Origin: Nocardia ninae NBRC 108245
GTDB lineage: Bacteria; Actinomycetota; Actinomycetes; Mycobacteriales; Mycobacteriaceae
Direction: 5' to 3'
NCBI RefSeq assembly: GCF_007990755.1
Contig: NZ_BJXA01000039.1
Location: 1 to 64,000 of the forward strand
Length of the DNA: 64,000 nucleotides
Shown: one piece after another, positions 61,181 to 64,000 of the stretch
Layout of the letters: each line of letters opens with the position of its first letter
Numbering within the stretch: the first letter of the stretch is position 1
Translations under genes and position numbers: made by a program
The notes under the pieces: generated by a model
Seen by the model: the letters and a program-made list of their open reading frames with translations, nothing else
Told to the model about the DNA's origin: nothing
Database searches by the model: none

Positions 61181-61822
61181 ATGCCGCACTGGGTGACCGT
61201 TCTCCCCCAATTCCTGCTGGCCTGCCTCATCCTGGCCGCGCTACCCGGCCCCGCGACGGCGCTGTTCCTGCAGCGCGCGGTCCGCGACGGACGCAAGGCG
61301 GGCCTGGCCGCCGTCGCAGGCAACGAGATCGGCGTACTCGCCTGGAACCTGGCGGGCGCCGCCGGCCTGTCGGTGCTGCTGGTCGCCAATCGATACATGA
61401 ACACCGCGATGCACATCATCGGCGCGGCGGTGCTGATCTGGCTCGGCGTGCAGGCCTGGCGCGGCGCCCGCACCGACGACGAGTTCGGCAGCACCATGAC
61501 GAAGATGCTGCCCTCGGGCCGGACCCCTGCCTCGGCCTTCCGCGCCTCCCTGGTCTCCATCGCCGCGAACCCGAAGGCGGCGGTGTTCGGGCTGACGATC
61601 CTGCCGCAATTCCTGCCGTCCAGCGGCCCGGTGCTGCCGACCATTTTCATCCTGGTGGCGATCCAACTGGTCGTCGACACGGCCTGGTGCGTGGGCATCG
61701 TGCTGGCCGCCGACCAGGCGGGCAGCTGGTTGCGGCGCACCGGTATCCGGCAGCGGATCGAGCGGGCGCTCGGCGCGATCCTGATCGCGCTCGGCCTCGG
61801 GCTGGCCGCCGACGCGCGTTGA
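61181..61822 (+). CDS. LysE/RhtB-family exporter
   Basis: 213 residues, five or six membrane helices. LysE pattern: ILAALPGPATALFLQRAVRD, GRKAGLAAVAGNEIGVLAWN and ANPKAAVFGLTILPQFLPSS. Exports amino acids or similar small molecules. 136 bp after the TetR gene and in the same direction, and 52 bp before glgE. Confidence 0.9.
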   Translation: MPHWVTVLPQFLLACLILAALPGPATALFLQRAVRDGRKAGLAAVAGNEIGVLAWNLAGAAGLSVLLVANRYMNTAMHIIGAAVLIWLGVQAWRGARTDDEFGSTMTKMLPSGRTPASAFRASLVSIAANPKAAVFGLTILPQFLPSSGPVLPTIFILVAIQLVVDTAWCVGIVLAADQAGSWLRRTGIRQRIERALGAILIALGLGLAADAR

Positions 61823-61874
61823 TCAGCCGACCGCGCTGATCACACGAATGGCGCTCTGACGGTAGGTTGGGTCC

Positions 61875-63875
61875 GTGACCGGCCGCATCGCAATCGATGA
61901 CACTGCCCCGTACATCGCAGGCGGACGGCCCGCCAAGGCCGTCGTCGGGGAGGTTTTCCCGGTGCGCACCGTGGTGTGGCGCGAGGGCCACGACGCCGTC
62001 GCCGCCACATTGACCGTGCGCTCACCGAACTCTTCCCGGCCGATCCGGATCCGGATGACGCCCGATCTCGAACCGGACGTGTTCAACGCCACCTTCACCC
62101 CCAACCTGCCCGGCGCGTGGACCTACCGCATCGAGGGATGGAGCGACCCGATCGCCACCTGGCGCTCGGCAGTGGAGGCCAAGCTCGCGGTCGGCCAGAC
62201 CGCCGCCGACCTCGCCAACGATCTCGAGATCGGCGCCAGGCTCTTCGACCGAGCCGCGCAGGCCGTGCCGAAGAAACAGTTCGAGCGGTTGCGCGCCGCG
62301 GCCGCCGCATTGCGCAGCGACGAGCAGCTGCCCGCCAGGGTGGCGCCGGCCTTCGCCGAGGAGATCGCCGAGATCCTGCGCGCGACCCCGTTGCGCGACA
62401 TGGTGACTCGCGGCCCGCAGCACACCGTGCAGGTGGAACGCCAACGGGCACTGTACGGCTCGTGGTACGAGTTCTTCCCGCGCTCGACCGGCGGCCGGGA
62501 CGCGGCGGGCAAGCCGGTCCACGGCACCTTCGCCACCGCCGCGAAGGAACTGCCGCGCATCGCCGCCATGGGTTTCGACGTGGTCTATCTGCCGCCGATC
62601 CATCCGGTCGGCGAGGTGAATCGCAAGGGCCGCAACAACACTCTCGTCGCCGAATCGGACGATGTCGGATCGCCGTGGGCCATCGGCTCCAAGGACGGTG
62701 GACACGACGCCGTGCACCCGCTGCTCGGCACCGAGGCCGACTTCGCCGAGTTCGTGGACACCGCAGCGCAACTCGGCCTCGAGGTGGCGCTCGACCTGGC
62801 GCTGCAGTGCGCACCGGACCATCCGTGGGTCGCCGCGCATCCGGAGTGGTTCACCACCCTGCCCGACGGCACCATCGCCTTCGCCGAGAACCCGCCGAAG
62901 AAGTACCAGGACATCTACCCGGTCAACTTCGACAACGACCCCGACGGCCTGTACGCCGAGGTGCTGCGCGTGGTCCGGCATTGGATCGCGTTGGGCGTCA
63001 AGATCTTCCGGGTGGACAACCCGCACACCAAGCCGGCCGACTTCTGGGAGTGGCTGATCAGCACGGTGCGCCGCACCGACCCGGACGTCATCTTCCTTTC
63101 CGAGGCGTTCACCCGCCCGGCCCGGCTCTACGGTCTCGCGCGGCGCGGATTCAGCCAGTCCTACACGTACTTCACCTGGCGCATCGCGAAGTGGGAACTG
63201 ACCCAGTTCGGCAACGAACTGGCCGCCAAGGCGGACGAGGCCAGACCCAACCTGTTCGTCAACACCCCCGACATCCTGCACGAAAGTCTGCAGCACGGCG
63301 GCCCCGGCATGTTCGCCATCCGCGCGGTGCTCGCCGCGACCCTCGCACCGAGCTGGGGCATGTACTCCGGCTACGAGCTGTTCGAGCACCAGGCGGTGCG
63401 ACCGGGCAGCGAGGAGTACCTGGATTCGGAGAAGTACGAGCTGCGGCCGCGCCCGTTCGCGGAGGCCCTGGCCCGCGGGGAATCGCTGGAGCCGTGGATC
63501 ACCCGGCTCAACGAGATCCGCCGCGCGCACCCGGCGCTGCAACAGTTGCGCTGCATCCACTTTCACCACGTCGACAACGACTCACTGATCGCCTACTCCA
63601 AGATCGATCCGAGCAGCGGCGACGCCGTGCTCGTGGTGGTGAACCTGAACCCGTTCGCCGCCGAGTGGGGCATGGTCTCGCTCGACCTGCCCGCCATCGG
63701 CCGCGAATGGCACGACCACCCGGTGGTGTACGACGAGGTCAGCGGCGAGGAATACCACTGGGCGCAAACGAATTACGTGCGCCTCGACCCGGCGAACTCG
63801 GTCGCGCACATCCTCACCCTGCCGCCGGTCGCGCAGCAGGCGCGCACCGAACTCGCCTACCGGAGCACGCTGTGA
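61875..63875 (+). CDS. glgE: GlgE, maltosyltransferase
   Basis: 666 residues, GTG start, normal length. N-terminal domain (about 1-175), then the GH13 barrel: [20 protein letters not shown], nucleophile Asp381 in [18 protein letters not shown], acid Glu410 in [17 protein letters not shown]. Transfers maltose from maltose-1-phosphate to alpha-1,4-glucan. The stop overlaps the glgB start by 4 bp (GTGA), so elongation and branching enzymes are coupled, as in mycobacteria. Confidence 0.96.
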   Translation: MTGRIAIDDTAPYIAGGRPAKAVVGEVFPVRTVVWREGHDAVAATLTVRSPNSSRPIRIRMTPDLEPDVFNATFTPNLPGAWTYRIEGWSDPIATWRSAVEAKLAVGQTAADLANDLEIGARLFDRAAQAVPKKQFERLRAAAAALRSDEQLPARVAPAFAEEIAEILRATPLRDMVTRGPQHTVQVERQRALYGSWYEFFPRSTGGRDAAGKPVHGTFATAAKELPRIAAMGFDVVYLPPIHPVGEVNRKGRNNTLVAESDDVGSPWAIGSKDGGHDAVHPLLGTEADFAEFVDTAAQLGLEVALDLALQCAPDHPWVAAHPEWFTTLPDGTIAFAENPPKKYQDIYPVNFDNDPDGLYAEVLRVVRHWIALGVKIFRVDNPHTKPADFWEWLISTVRRTDPDVIFLSEAFTRPARLYGLARRGFSQSYTYFTWRIAKWELTQFGNELAAKADEARPNLFVNTPDILHESLQHGGPGMFAIRAVLAATLAPSWGMYSGYELFEHQAVRPGSEEYLDSEKYELRPRPFAEALARGESLEPWITRLNEIRRAHPALQQLRCIHFHHVDNDSLIAYSKIDPSSGDAVLVVVNLNPFAAEWGMVSLDLPAIGREWHDHPVVYDEVSGEEYHWAQTNYVRLDPANSVAHILTLPPVAQQARTELAYRSTL

Positions 63876-64000
63876 AACGCCGGGACCTGATGCTGCTGGC
63901 CGCGGGCACCCACGGTGACCCGCACACCGTGCTCGGCGCGCACCCGCATCCGGACGGCACCGAGATCAGCGTGCTGCGGCCGCACGCGGAGTCGGTCACC
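63872..64000 (+). CDS. glgB: GlgB, 1,4-alpha-glucan branching enzyme, N-terminal part (runs off window)
   Basis: 43 codons only, from a GTG in the GTGA overlap with glgE. The text [20 protein letters not shown] is the start of the N-terminal E-set/CBM48 module of branching enzymes. Introduces alpha-1,6 branches into glucan made by GlgE. The catalytic part lies outside the window. Confidence 0.9.
   Translation, partial: MKRRDLMLLAAGTHGDPHTVLGAHPHPDGTEISVLRPHAESVT

Noticed and set aside
62022-63569. 515-codon minus-strand frame opposite glgE
   Set aside because: glgE is certain from its Asp381 and Glu410 motifs; this is a shadow frame.

Overview
The window is high-GC actinobacterial DNA and looks like a Nocardia or close relative (Mycobacteriales). 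The evidence is a complete Mce lipid-import operon, EspG- and DUF3558-type proteins of ESX secretion, the CysM-CysO-Mec cysteine pathway, GlgE, and frequent GTG starts with 1-4 bp gene overlaps. The species assignment is inference.

Layout. 1-8076 (minus): one tight operon, YrbEA-YrbEB-MceA-B-C-D-E-F plus the start of an Mce-associated protein. 8503-14225: Ca2+/H+ antiporter, DUF4189 membrane protein, small F420-type reductase, secreted FG-GAP propeller, transglutaminase-like protein and PhoU-like protein. 14229-31192: a run of small regulator-plus-effector units (LysR/TDT transporter; ECF sigma factor; TetX-like monooxygenase with a GntR-TetR hybrid regulator; haloalkane dehalogenase; secreted HNH nuclease; internally deleted dehydrogenase with XRE regulator; ABC exporter; PadR/monooxygenase/MFS). 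31271-36630: group 2 sigma factor, two TetR regulators, secreted lipase, SDR.

36842-64000 is a conserved core block. Read in reverse it matches the gene order I recall for M. tuberculosis Rv1343c to Rv1326c: LprD-like, DUF3817, rdgB, rph, Rv1339-like phosphodiesterase, rhomboid, cysM, cysO, mec, P1 peptidase, DUF2017, clpS, pncB, dinG, glgP, glgE, glgB. It differs in four ways: no murI between the rhomboid gene and the Rv1339 homologue; a pncA between pncB and dinG; about 9.5 kb of extra genes between dinG and glgP, including an ESX-associated four-gene module; and about 3.3 kb between glgP and glgE, including a MazEF pair.

Functional themes. The Mce operon builds a lipid-import machine. pncB and pncA together recycle nicotinamide to NAD. 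mec, cysO and cysM make cysteine on a sulfur-carrier protein. glgE and glgB build alpha-glucan from maltose-1-phosphate and glgP degrades it. The most unusual units are the orphan ESX-associated module (49950-53113), the GntR-TetR regulator with its two palindromes, the MFS pump with a C-terminal winged-helix domain, and a four-copy nested repeat at 37684-37760. I found no tRNA, rRNA, CRISPR array, transposase or phage gene.
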